Positions 28,079 to 36,469 are shown, numbered from the stretch's first letter. The stretch: DNA of 64,000 nt from CAZVWH01 sp964631175 (GCA_964631175.1 CAZVWH010000002.1:4856-68855), one strand, 5' to 3'. Notes: generated by a model not told the origin, from the letters alone. Program-made: numbers and translations.

Positions 28079-28723
28079 ATGTCTGAGGAGCATGTCCCTG
28101 CTGATTACACTGAGATGGACCTTTTAGAGGCAAAGCGTTTTGATAAAAAGGTCAAAGAAAACTTTATGCCAGCGATTATCTCTACGGTTAAACAAATCAT
28201 TGAGGATTATGGTGTTTTGCAGGGTGTATGTGTGGATGTTGGATGTGGAACGGCTGTTTTTGCAATTGAGTTATGCGGATATTCCAAGCTGAAGATATAT
28301 GCGTTGGAAAAGGAAAAAGCAATAAACGAAGTAGCACGCCTGAATATTGAAAAAGAGCAATTGACAGGTAGGATAATCCCCGTATTAGGTGATGCTCATG
28401 ACTTGCCTTTTGAGGACGAATTTGCCGATTTCGTAATCAGCAGAGGTTCATATCATTGTTGGAAGGATAAGGTACGGGTATTTAAAGAAATTTATAGAGT
28501 GTTAAAGAAGGGAGGCATTGGTTTTGTCGGCGGCGGATTTGGGCGATATGTCACTGAGGAAGATTTAAACAGAATGAATTCTCTAAGAGACCGTTCTCTG
28601 AAAGAGGGTGCAAAGACTTACAGTTTGCCTGATAAATTAAGAGAGATTATATATAAAGCAGGTATATCTAATTTCCGTATAATGTATGATAAAGCAGGTC
28701 TTTGGGCAGAAATAAGGAAATAG
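28079..28723 (+). CDS. Class I SAM-dependent methyltransferase
   Basis: A 214-residue protein with AAGGTTG upstream. It has motif I VDVGCGTAVFAIEL, an acidic residue after ALEKEKA, GDAHDLPFEDEFADFVISR (motif II to post II) and VLKKGGIGFVGGG (motif III), the standard Methyltransf_11/31 layout. The substrate is not evident. It may be transcribed with the exported MBL gene that starts six bases after its stop. Confidence 0.83.
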   Translation: MSEEHVPADYTEMDLLEAKRFDKKVKENFMPAIISTVKQIIEDYGVLQGVCVDVGCGTAVFAIELCGYSKLKIYALEKEKAINEVARLNIEKEQLTGRIIPVLGDAHDLPFEDEFADFVISRGSYHCWKDKVRVFKEIYRVLKKGGIGFVGGGFGRYVTEEDLNRMNSLRDRSLKEGAKTYSLPDKLREIIYKAGISNFRIMYDKAGLWAEIRK

Positions 28724-28728
28724 GAAAA

Positions 28729-29565
28729 ATGCAATTGTATAAGCTAAAAAGCGTAATTTTGGTCTCGATATTTGCCACATTATTCATACTTTCGGCAAAT
28801 GTAATGTCCCGGGAGAAAGCGGCTGAACCCAATTCAGACAGCAATGATTTAACGCTCACCATAATTTATGATAATAATCCTTATGAAAAAAACTTGGAGA
28901 CCAGATGGGGTTTTTCTTGCTACGTAAAGGGGACAAAGAAGACCATTCTTTTTGATGTTGGTGGTGAGAGTTCTGTACTTCTTGCGAATATGAGGAAGCT
29001 GGGAATTGACCCTAAGACGGTAGATGTAATAATGCTTTCTCACGTTCACTACGACCATATCGGCGGATTAAGCGATTTTTTGAGGGTTAATCCCGAGCTT
29101 ACCGTCTATATGCCCAGATCTCTGCCGCGAAGTGTTAAAAATATAGTCGAGAAGGCTGGCGCAAAATTGGTTGAGGTTCACAAACCTATAAAAATTTGTG
29201 AAGATGTTTATTCTACAGGCCAGTTAGGGATCTTTATAAAAGAGCAATCGCTTATAATAAAAACATCCAAGGGATTGGTGGTGATTACAGGTTGTGCTCA
29301 TCCAGGGATTGCGAATATAGTTAAAAAGGCAAAGGAGATGCTCAAAAGCGATGTGTATTTAGCACTGGGAGGCTTTCATTTGTGCTGGATGAGTAGCTGG
29401 CAGATAAAGGGGATTGTCAATGGACTAAAAGAGCAAAAGGTCAAGAGAGTGGCTCCTTGTCATTGTTCAGGCGACCTTGCCAGAAAACACTTTGAAAAGA
29501 CTTACGGAAAAGACTTTGTCCTTTCGGGGGCAGGGAAAAAGATAACCATAAAAGATGCTTTCTAA
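28729..29565 (+). CDS. Exported MBL-fold hydrolase, paralogue of the 25133 protein
   Basis: A 278-residue protein from the ATG at 28729 behind AAGGAAATAGGAA. It has a hydrophobic signal (about 5-26, LKSVILVSIFATLFILSA) and then the same domain as the cytoplasmic protein at 25133: SHVHYDHIGG, ITGCAHP, LGGFHL and APCHCSGD, ending FVLSGAGKKI. The signal implies a periplasmic site, unusual for the pterin-type group. It overlaps the CcdA-like gene by 11 bases. Confidence 0.82.
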   Translation: MQLYKLKSVILVSIFATLFILSANVMSREKAAEPNSDSNDLTLTIIYDNNPYEKNLETRWGFSCYVKGTKKTILFDVGGESSVLLANMRKLGIDPKTVDVIMLSHVHYDHIGGLSDFLRVNPELTVYMPRSLPRSVKNIVEKAGAKLVEVHKPIKICEDVYSTGQLGIFIKEQSLIIKTSKGLVVITGCAHPGIANIVKKAKEMLKSDVYLALGGFHLCWMSSWQIKGIVNGLKEQKVKRVAPCHCSGDLARKHFEKTYGKDFVLSGAGKKITIKDAF

Positions 29566-30205
29566 TGCTTTGAGATTACTAATAGCCGGCTTTACAATGG
29601 GATGGGGGCCATGCCTGACTTATACCGCTCCACTGCTTTTGCCTTATATTGGGGGCACAAAGACAAATTGGCAGGATGGTTTAAGAGTTGGGTTGGTTTT
29701 TTCAATCGGAAGGCTTTTGGCACTTGCCATTCTGGGTGGTCTTGCAACCATAGCCTTCAGTTTCATTAATCAATTTTTTCCGCCTCAAAGGTCCGGCTGG
29801 CTCTATTTAGTTTCAGCCGGCTTTATGATAACAATAGGCATTCTTATCATTCTGGGCAAAGGGTTTAAGATAGGCTTTGGAAAGAGTACCTTAGATAAAG
29901 GTGCTACAAGCATATTCTTATTTGGTTTTTTGATGGGCATTGCTCCTTGCGTCCCTTATGTGGCAATTCTTACCTATATCGCCTGCGTTGCAGAAAACGC
30001 CGTTTTATTAGGTATATTGTATGCAGCAGTGTTTGCCGCAGGTACAGCGATTGCCCCTATAGTATTGGGGACTTTAATGGGCATCATCCCAGGAAAATTA
30101 TTTAAGCCAGCCAAATTACTCAGACCTTTTCAGGTCATTTGCGGAGTGCTTCTTATCCTTTTTGGTTCTCAGCTTACCTATTACGTTTTGATACTGATCA
30201 TTTAA
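29555..30205 (+). CDS. CcdA/DsbD-like or TauE-like membrane protein
   Basis: A 216-residue protein with six hydrophobic helices in two repeats, each beginning with a proline-cysteine motif: GWGPCLTY (Cys20) and GIAPCVPY (Cys132). Paired PC motifs are the signature of CcdA/DsbD transmembrane electron carriers, which pass reducing power from the cytoplasm to the periplasm; TauE-type exporters are the alternative. Overlap with the exported MBL gene suggests joint work in the envelope. Confidence 0.8.
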   Translation: MLSNALRLLIAGFTMGWGPCLTYTAPLLLPYIGGTKTNWQDGLRVGLVFSIGRLLALAILGGLATIAFSFINQFFPPQRSGWLYLVSAGFMITIGILIILGKGFKIGFGKSTLDKGATSIFLFGFLMGIAPCVPYVAILTYIACVAENAVLLGILYAAVFAAGTAIAPIVLGTLMGIIPGKLFKPAKLLRPFQVICGVLLILFGSQLTYYVLILII

Positions 30206-30351
30206 AAAACCACTGGCTGTCTCTTAGAGAAAAGGGTTATCTTGCAACTTGGACAACAATTCAAAATGTGTTATAAAGTAAACCAAGCCATATGCTTAAC
30301 GGCTGAAAATGTATTTGGAAAACTGTATTGACACAGAAAGGGTCAATTAAA

Positions 30352-30621
30352 ATGATAAAAGTTGAAAGAAAAAACGGTGAAGAGTTCGAGGTTACCGTAA
30401 GTGAGCAGGATTCAAGTACAGTTCATACAGTTACTTTGGACAGTGATTACTATCAAGCTCTGACAGAAGAAAGGGTGGCAAAAGAAGATTTTATAAAAAA
30501 GTGCTTCGAGTTCCTGTTGGAACGAGAAAGCAAAGAATCCATACTTTCAAGCTTTAACGTGAGGATCATCAATAAATACTTTCCGGAGTTTGAGGAACAG
30601 ATCAAAACCAGAACTGATTGA
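30352..30621 (+). CDS. Small acidic hypothetical protein
   Basis: An 89-residue protein from the ATG at 30352 behind AAAGGG. N-terminal strands (IKVERKNGEEFEVTVSEQ) and a C-terminal helix (KEDFIKKCFEFLLERES) end in FPEFEEQIKTRTD. I do not recognise the family. A decayed piece of a relative lies at 32281-32317. It is followed immediately by a transposase remnant. Confidence 0.6.
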   Translation: MIKVERKNGEEFEVTVSEQDSSTVHTVTLDSDYYQALTEERVAKEDFIKKCFEFLLERESKESILSSFNVRIINKYFPEFEEQIKTRTD

Positions 30622-30624
30622 GCT

Positions 30625-30828
30625 GGGCTCGATTTCTCCTGCCACGATTTTCCTGATAATCAGATTCGTCTTCAGGTCTTTGCATTAGCTTACAACCTTG
30701 GTGATTTTTTGAGACGTTTGGGATATTGGATGACTCTGAGCGCACGACTTGTGAAAAGAGACTTCAATTGGTTACAATTCGAAGGAGATTTTAATATTAT
30801 TATGGAATTGCAAGGCTTGGTTGCGTAG
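30625..30828 (+). pseudogene. Remnant of an IS1380-like transposase C-terminus, copy 2
   Basis: An open frame of 68 codons ending at TAG, without start. It reads DFPDNQIRLQVFALAYNLGD, FLRRL and then WMTLSARLVKRDFNW. The N..RL..FALAYNL..FLR.L pattern followed by a TL...LVK segment is the C-terminal signature of IS1380-type (DDE_Tnp_1) transposases. It begins directly at the stop of the preceding gene. Together with copy 1 it brackets about 4 kb. Confidence 0.65.
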
Positions 30829-30901
30829 CCAAGCGTTTAATGTGGTAAATGTCTGTAAATGCAGATTAACCAAAAAAAATATTGAGCGAGTCTGAATCAG
30901 T

Positions 30902-32200
30902 ATGGCTTCTATGCAAGATGCTCGAGAAATAAAACCCCATTCATATCAGCAAAGGAACATGTTGGCCGGCATTATTCACGGCGTTTTTTTCAACATGGCG
31001 CAAGCTTTTGCGGAGCCTTTTGCCCTGCTTCCTCTTTTCCTGTCCGGCTTTACATCATCAAAGTTAATCATCGGTTTGGCAGTGGGATTAATGCAGGCTG
31101 CTGCGGTACTGCCGCAATTGCTGACATCCCGCTTCTTACGGCGTCGTCCGCATACAGCAAGACCATTAATGCTCGCAGGAATCTGGACGCGATGCAGCGT
31201 ATGGGGAATATTAGGCGTTTTTGCTCTTATGAGCTCTGGACAGAGTGTTTCGCTTCTTTGGGTATCCATCATACTTATAAGTTTATACTCCTTTGCCGGC
31301 GGCATAGCTGTACTTCCTTTCAACCGAATCATAAGTGAAACAATTCAACCGGAAAAAAGGAGCAGTTTTTTTGGATGGCGTCTGTTTTTCGGCGGCTTTA
31401 TGGCTATGATGGCCGGTTATTTTGTTAAACTTGTACTCGGGAACGACAAGATAGTTTGGCCGAAAAATTTTGGTCTTCTCTTCCTGCTCTCTTTTGTGAC
31501 ACTGATTGTTGCCTATGCAGCTATGTCCATGTTCAAATTTCCAAGTGATTCACCAGGCAAATCTACAAATGTTATGCCTTCACTTTGGCATGAATGCTTA
31601 AAAGTTTTCAAAACCTACCCTGTGCTAAAGAGATTGATTATAATTGAGCTTTTGACATCTAAACTCGCACTTTTTATGCCTTTTCTGACGCTTTATACAA
31701 CGCAAAGTCAACATATCCCGCTGAAATGGGTGGGAATTTTTATAGTCTGCATGAAATTGGGAACTATGTTGAGCAATCTGTTGTGGATGCCCATCGGAAA
31801 TAAAATCGGCACCAGAATCCTTATCCATGCAGGCATAATAACAGCGATTATAGCGCTCGTGCTGACCATTTTTGCACAGAATGTATTCCTTTTTTCACTG
31901 GCTTTCTTTGTTACAGGTTTCGCTTCCAGCGCGCTTATGCTTGGCTACAATGGATACATATTGGAAATCGGATCTGTTGAAATACGCGTACTGTTGGTGG
32001 CAATCAAAGGCACCATGCTTCTGCCGCTTTATTTTATGCCCCTGCTCGGTGGCTGGATTGCTGACACGATGGGATATTTCTGGTTATTAGTATTAGGGCT
32101 GGTGCTCTTTTCCCTATCTTTGCTCTTGGCATTGACCCTATGCGAACCCCGCAATGGAGATAAAGCATGCGGACCATGCACTATTAACGAGTTTGCATGA
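30902..32200 (+). CDS. Major facilitator superfamily transporter
   Basis: A 432-residue protein with about twelve hydrophobic helices, the FNRIISETIQPEKRSSFFGWR loop typical of this MFS group and LMPIGNKIGTR-like loop 8-9. The C-terminal tail carries KACGPC, a CXXC motif unusual for MFS proteins. The substrate is unknown. It follows a transposase remnant. Confidence 0.78.
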   Translation: MASMQDAREIKPHSYQQRNMLAGIIHGVFFNMAQAFAEPFALLPLFLSGFTSSKLIIGLAVGLMQAAAVLPQLLTSRFLRRRPHTARPLMLAGIWTRCSVWGILGVFALMSSGQSVSLLWVSIILISLYSFAGGIAVLPFNRIISETIQPEKRSSFFGWRLFFGGFMAMMAGYFVKLVLGNDKIVWPKNFGLLFLLSFVTLIVAYAAMSMFKFPSDSPGKSTNVMPSLWHECLKVFKTYPVLKRLIIIELLTSKLALFMPFLTLYTTQSQHIPLKWVGIFIVCMKLGTMLSNLLWMPIGNKIGTRILIHAGIITAIIALVLTIFAQNVFLFSLAFFVTGFASSALMLGYNGYILEIGSVEIRVLLVAIKGTMLLPLYFMPLLGGWIADTMGYFWLLVLGLVLFSLSLLLALTLCEPRNGDKACGPCTINEFA

Positions 32201-32280
32201 TCTATATTTTATTTAACAGCTTGTTTTTGTAACTATTTAACAGCAAAGCTATCACAAAAACAACGACGAAGAAAGTTGCC

Positions 32281-32317
32281 GGAATTTGAACAGCAGATCA
32301 AAACCCAAATGGATTGA
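32281..32317 (+). pseudogene. 3' scrap of a relative of the 30352 gene
   Basis: GGAATTTGAACAGCAGATCA and following bases read EFEQQIKTQMD then TGA, against EFEEQIKTRTD and TGA at the end of the 30352 gene. Nothing upstream is open. The surrounding spacer 32201-32379 holds nothing else. Confidence 0.45.
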
Positions 32318-32379
32318 ATAGGTGAATTCAGTTAGACACGGGCCGCTTTCTAACTGCAAGAAGTTATTGGGCAATAGTT

Positions 32380-32790
32380 TCAGTCTTTCAATTCCTTTAG
32401 ACCAGTGTAGTCGTCAAATCTACGGCTTATTTGCTGGTCCAATTCAGCTATAACTACTTCGGCTGTGCTAAATACGCGGGCCTTGGTCAGATGGCCTCCT
32501 ATGGCATGATTTTCATCGGATAGCATGATATGAATATGAAGTGCGAATTCATTCTGGTATGTTGCGACAGTTCCCTGAGCGCAAACAATCTCCAGTGGTC
32601 CCTGAAAGTCTTCGGTTTCATACCTGCCAGGCAGCTCCTTTAGAAATCCCAGCTTGACCGACCGCAGAGAGCCGATAATGCCTGTAACTACGGCGGAAGT
32701 TATGTGTTCTGATTCGCAGTACTGTGTTATAGACCGAACGAGTTCCTCGTCAGGCTTAACTCTAAATACGTGGATTTGGCTTATTTTCAT
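32380..32790 (-). CDS. PPC (DUF296) domain protein
   Basis: A 136-residue protein with GAGGAG upstream. It consists of a single PPC domain: SITQYCESEHITSAVVTGIIGS, LGFLKELPGRYET and the HIHIMLSDENHAIGGHLTKA block with the histidines that coordinate metal in bacterial members. Bacterial PPC proteins lack the plant AT-hook. The function is uncertain (ligand or metal sensing). It lies downstream of groES on the same strand with a 100-base gap. Confidence 0.85.
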   Translation of the reverse strand: MKISQIHVFRVKPDEELVRSITQYCESEHITSAVVTGIIGSLRSVKLGFLKELPGRYETEDFQGPLEIVCAQGTVATYQNEFALHIHIMLSDENHAIGGHLTKARVFSTAEVVIAELDQQISRRFDDYTGLKELKD

Positions 32791-32889
32791 ACAGCCCGGC
32801 TCCTCTTTTAGTTCTTCGTCAAATTCAGGAAATGTCCAATTTCGACTGAAGCATTACGTTTCATCCGGTTCTGTTGCTTTTATAAATCT

Positions 32890-33174
32890 TTAGTCCGGAA
32901 TTTTATCCACCGTTTCATACTTTGCCAGAAGGTCTTCCTCGGTAAGCAGAATATAAGATTCTGCTTCTATCTTTACCTCTGTTCCTGCAAAGTCTTTATA
33001 GATTACTTGGTCACCAACCACAACTTGATCAGTCGCATCCTCTGCTACCGCAATGATCTCACCTTCCTGAAGCTTTTCCTTCGCAGTATCAGGAAGATAT
33101 ATGCCGCCGGGTGTTTTCTCTTTAGCCTCAGAGGGTTTCACCACAATCCTTCCATTAACCGGTTGTAATTTCAT
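32890..33174 (-). CDS. groS: Co-chaperonin GroES
   Basis: A 94-residue protein with AGGAGG seven bases before the ATG. LQPVNGRIVVKPSEAKEKTPGGIYLPDTAKEKL is a textbook GroES N-terminus with the mobile loop, and YKDFAGTEVKIEAESYILLTEEDLLA the C-terminus. It caps the GroEL chamber. No groEL is adjacent in this window. A glutaredoxin-type gene lies immediately upstream on the same strand. Confidence 0.95.
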   Translation of the reverse strand: MKLQPVNGRIVVKPSEAKEKTPGGIYLPDTAKEKLQEGEIIAVAEDATDQVVVGDQVIYKDFAGTEVKIEAESYILLTEEDLLAKYETVDKIPD

Positions 33175-33189
33175 ATTATCGCCTCCTAT

Positions 33190-33555
33190 CTAATTTGAAA
33201 CAAGTTTATCAATCTTTGCCTGATCAAAACCCACTACTAAATGCCCATCAATAAAAATCTGAGGCACAGCCATCCGGCCGGTGCGTTGAACTAACCTTTC
33301 GGCTGCATGCGGGTCACGGGATATGTCTATATCCCTAAATCCAATTCCCTGACGTCGTAAGTAGTTTTTTGCGGCTCCACACGCAGGACAGCTTGCTCCG
33401 CTATATACAATCACACGATGAGAAATAGTCTTTTTGCCTTTTTTAAGCCGTGAAGGGGCTGCCCCAGACAGGACGCGGGCATAAAACTGGGCGCTTTCAA
33501 CTCCCTCAATCCGGCGGATTACTTTATCTTTCTCCAATGCCAAAACTGTGGGCAC
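33190..33555 (-). CDS. Glutaredoxin domain with truncated thioredoxin N-terminus
   Basis: The C-terminal part is a glutaredoxin: VIVYSGASCPACGAAKNYL (CPAC redox site), AVPQIFIDGHLVVGFD. The N-terminal part is the second half of a thioredoxin fold (SVESVPTVLALEKDKVIRRIEG, with cis-Pro). The frame stays open upstream to 33633 (KLDVEKAKGVHKQF) but ends at a stop and lacks the thioredoxin WCGPC half and any good start. The GTG at 33555 is the only in-frame start candidate I see and has no ribosome site. Probably a 5'-truncated thioredoxin-glutaredoxin fusion, active only if a start exists. Confidence 0.65.
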   Translation of the reverse strand: MPTVLALEKDKVIRRIEGVESAQFYARVLSGAAPSRLKKGKKTISHRVIVYSGASCPACGAAKNYLRRQGIGFRDIDISRDPHAAERLVQRTGRMAVPQIFIDGHLVVGFDQAKIDKLVSN

Positions 33556-34143
33556 ACTTTCAACTGAAAATTGTTTATGTACTCCTTTTGCTTTTTCTAC
33601 ATCGAGTTTAAGATCGTATGAATTTTTATGTAATCAATTCGGCAGGCGAATTCAACCTTTAATGTTTTGATACGTGCTATGCATTAAGAAGAAGGGGGAA
33701 ACAGCCCGTATTGGGCTGTCCACCCCAATAAAAATAGCACCGCCAGGTTTTAATACCCCCCCCATAGGGCTTCGGCTCTCTCGCTTTCAACAAATAAGTA
33801 GTTCCTGGGATAGAAGATTGCCAGATTTTTTTTCTTTGGTGTGACAACGTTATGTCACATCTCGCAAAAAAAATTTATAAGCAGCAGAAATCGGCAGTGA
33901 AACAACAACCGTCGCCGCGGCGGCGACGGCTAAACAAAATCTTTAGCACCGCAATTCACCCGCCTTTGCGTAGCCGCCTGCCTGCGCATAGCCGCTTCGG
34001 CGAAGGCAGGCTTCGGCGGAGCGAGGCTGCGGAGTTTTGTTTTGGACCAAGGATTGCAAATTGATATTAAGGTAGTTTGGATTTATAATCGGCTACAAAG
34101 TTTGAAGAATCCGCCGCTGGTGGACCGGATTTGTGCGGGTAAA
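33556..34143. other. Spacer with palindromes and a truncated thioredoxin tail
   Basis: Contains the open thioredoxin remnant up to 33633, a CAGCCC..GGGCTG hairpin near 33696, a perfect palindrome CCGTCGCCGC/GCGGCGACGG at 33909-33929 followed by CTAAAC, and a cluster of GCCTGCC/GGCAGGC inverted repeats near 33975-34015. A 70-codon frame through these palindromes is basic and low-complexity and is not supported as a gene. Confidence 0.55.
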
Positions 34144-35397
34144 ATGCAAAACAAGGTAAAAATATATACTGTTAGCCAGGTCAATTCTCTGATCAAAGAG
34201 ATTCTGGAGAACAACTTGCCGGGACGGTTAACTATTACCGGCGAGATAACGGACTTCAAACACCATCACAGCGGGCACTGTTACTTCTTGTTAAAAGACG
34301 AATCCTCGCAATTACCCTGTGTTATGTGGAAAAGTAACTTCATCAAAGTTAAATTCAAGCCGGAAAATGGATTAGCGGTGATTGCACAAGGCTACATCGA
34401 TGTCTATCCGCCGCATGGTAAATATCAATTCTACGTTGAGTCGATGATTCCAGCCGGTATTGGGGCATTGCAGTTGGCATTTGAGCAAATGGTTAAAAAG
34501 CTAAGAGCCGAAGGGCTTTTTGATGACATTCATAAAAAACCAATTCCGACATATCCGGAAAGGATAGGAATATTGACCAGCGAATCAGGAGCAGCACTAC
34601 ATGACATCACCGATAGCATTCATAATCGGTGGCCATGTGTTAAATTATTTCTTTATCCGGTGCCGGTACAAGGTAAAGGAGCAGCAGAGCAAATCGCAGC
34701 AGCAATCAGAGACATAAACGGGCGTAACGAAAGGATCAAACTCAATGTTTTAATCGTTGGTCGGGGCGGCGGTTCGTTGGAGGATTTGTGGGCCTTCAAC
34801 GAGGAAGTGGTGGCAAGAGCTATTTTTGAGTCAAAAATTCCTATGATAAGTGCGGTTGGCCACGAGGTTGATACTACCATTGCGGATTTGGTTGCTGATA
34901 GGAGAGCCTCGACGCCGACAAAGGCAGGTGTGGAGGCAGTGCCTGACATACGTGATGTGCTGGCGACGCTTTCTAACAGGCAGCGTATATTGAATAACGA
35001 CATAAAACGTCGGCTGGAACTTGCACAGCAAAACCTCAAGACTATTCTGGCAAGTGCTGTATTTAGAAATTCGCTTTTACCTATCCGCAATAGAGAACAG
35101 CAGCTTGATGAGCTAGTAGGTTATCTCACCGAGGCAACAAAGGAGCTTTTGACAATAGCTCGTGAAAATCTGCACGCCGCATACGAGCAGATCGTAAAGC
35201 TCGAGCCTCATCGGTTAATGGCAAAAAAAACGGTTGAGCTAAATGAGCTTCGCAGCCGGTCAATCGCTGCTGTTGTTGCTGTCGTGAGCAGCCGACGGAT
35301 GCGGCTGACAGCACAGGAGAACCGCCTAGCCGGCTTAAACCCAAAATCGGTTTTGCGGCGAGGTTACAGTATTACCAAGGCTAAAGAGACGGGTTAA
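34144..35397 (+). CDS. xseA: Exodeoxyribonuclease VII large subunit, with an in-frame stop near the C-terminus
   Basis: About 417 residues from the ATG at 34144 (typical xseA N-terminus KIYTVSQVNSLIKEILE; upstream starts are open). OB-fold (about 1-100), then GILTSESGAALHDI, LIVGRGGGSLEDLWAFN and SAVGHEVDTTIADLVADRRASTPT, the catalytic region, and a coiled-coil C-terminal half ending RRGYSITKAKETG. A TAA interrupts here. The next 35 codons in the same frame (LVRTSQDIEVGDFLITELAE..) look like the normal XseA end. It degrades ssDNA with XseB, which lies 2 kb downstream. Confidence 0.92.
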   Translation: MQNKVKIYTVSQVNSLIKEILENNLPGRLTITGEITDFKHHHSGHCYFLLKDESSQLPCVMWKSNFIKVKFKPENGLAVIAQGYIDVYPPHGKYQFYVESMIPAGIGALQLAFEQMVKKLRAEGLFDDIHKKPIPTYPERIGILTSESGAALHDITDSIHNRWPCVKLFLYPVPVQGKGAAEQIAAAIRDINGRNERIKLNVLIVGRGGGSLEDLWAFNEEVVARAIFESKIPMISAVGHEVDTTIADLVADRRASTPTKAGVEAVPDIRDVLATLSNRQRILNNDIKRRLELAQQNLKTILASAVFRNSLLPIRNREQQLDELVGYLTEATKELLTIARENLHAAYEQIVKLEPHRLMAKKTVELNELRSRSIAAVVAVVSSRRMRLTAQENRLAGLNPKSVLRRGYSITKAKETG

Positions 35398-35541
35398 TTA
35401 GTGAGGACTTCACAGGATATTGAGGTGGGCGATTTCTTGATTACTGAGCTTGCGGAAGAAAAACTGGTTGAAAGCAAGGTAACGAGGAAATCAGAAGACA
35501 GGAGTCAGAAGCATGCCCTGAGCGAAGTCGAAGGGACATAG
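35398..35541 (+). pseudogene. Read-through C-terminal tail of xseA
   Basis: In frame after the TAA at 35395-35397. Residues LVRTSQDIEVGDFLITELAE continue the conserved XseA C-terminal barrel before running into AGTCGAAGGG-type repeat sequence and TAG (35539-35541). A single-base change or sequencing error would restore a full-length protein. Confidence 0.6.
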
Positions 35542-35550
35542 GACGGATTG

Positions 35551-35703
35551 ATGGATAAGCTCGAGTTTGGTAAAATTCAGTTAGCTGTTCTGAGGGAAAC
35601 ATCGGCGAGAAAAATCGAAATTGAATTTCTAGCTGAAAGAGTGAAAATGTTACAGAGATTGACTAAAAAGATTTGCGTAACGAGAATCGAATCATTTGTA
35701 TAG
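35551..35703 (+). CDS. Possible 50-residue ORF
   Basis: ATG to TAG, reading MDKLEFGKIQLAVLRETSAR..., charged and helical. There is no strong ribosome site and no recognised family. It sits in the gap between xseA and the next hypothetical. Confidence 0.3.
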   Translation: MDKLEFGKIQLAVLRETSARKIEIEFLAERVKMLQRLTKKICVTRIESFV

Positions 35704-35716
35704 ATAGGATAAGACA

Positions 35717-36469
35717 ATGGCATCAAATATTAGCAATAGCGTTCTTAACTGGTATGTTGACACCGAAGATATGCTTCGAGACGTATTGCAATATATTCCC
35801 TACTGCTCAGAACATAAAAGCGTTTGGTCACCTAAGCTTGTAACAATCCTACATGAAGTATGTGGTCAACTCGATTCTCTATGGTTTTATGAAGCAAAAA
35901 AATCTAGGTTTGTGCCAGATGATAGACTAGACATTGCAAATTATTTTGAATATTACGGAGAATGGATGGCTCCCAAATGGGTGGTTTTTTGGGGTGAAGA
36001 ACCCGAACAAATTCAGCCTTTTAAGGCTTGGGATGGCTTGCCGAAGGCTTCATACAAGAGAGATCTATGGAAGAAGGCATTTACGCCAGAATGGTGGCAA
36101 GCATACCAAAATGTCAAACATAATCGTCTGATAAATATAAATATGGCAACATTAGAGTATGCCGTTCATGCGGTTGCGGCCCTTTTTTTAGCTATTATTA
36201 GAAGTGAAGATTGTAGGGATGGAATAGCACAGTTAGGTTGGCTGTCTGATAATGGTACTACAAATGGAAATCCACAGGCTTGGTTGAGTAAAGACACCCC
36301 GGCTACGAAACGAAAGGCTATTGCAGTAGAATCTAAATTATTCGGATATGCTGTTGGTTGGTCTAAGGAAACTATAAAAAGAAAAAGTATCTGGACTGGA
36401 TGTGCTAGCCACAGATTTCGACAATGGTTCAATCAATATGAATCAGCCGGAGATGATGAAAAGACATAA
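35717..36469 (+). CDS. Hypothetical protein, helical
   Basis: A 250-residue protein with GGATAAG upstream. Tryptophan-rich and mostly helical, with WWQAYQNVKHNRLI followed by ATLEYAVHAVAALFLAIIR. The W..AY..VKH.R pattern is one I associate with uncharacterised HEPN-like helical proteins, but no catalytic claim can be made. Codon use looks A+T-rich relative to xseA, and the gene interrupts the xseA-xseB neighbourhood, so recent insertion is possible. Confidence 0.65.
   Translation: MASNISNSVLNWYVDTEDMLRDVLQYIPYCSEHKSVWSPKLVTILHEVCGQLDSLWFYEAKKSRFVPDDRLDIANYFEYYGEWMAPKWVVFWGEEPEQIQPFKAWDGLPKASYKRDLWKKAFTPEWWQAYQNVKHNRLININMATLEYAVHAVAALFLAIIRSEDCRDGIAQLGWLSDNGTTNGNPQAWLSKDTPATKRKAIAVESKLFGYAVGWSKETIKRKSIWTGCASHRFRQWFNQYESAGDDEKT

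Noticed and set aside
33852..34064. A 70-codon plus-strand frame rich in Arg/Pro
   Set aside because: Most of it is translated palindrome (CCGTCGCCGCGG and GCCTGCC units), so the composition is an artefact.
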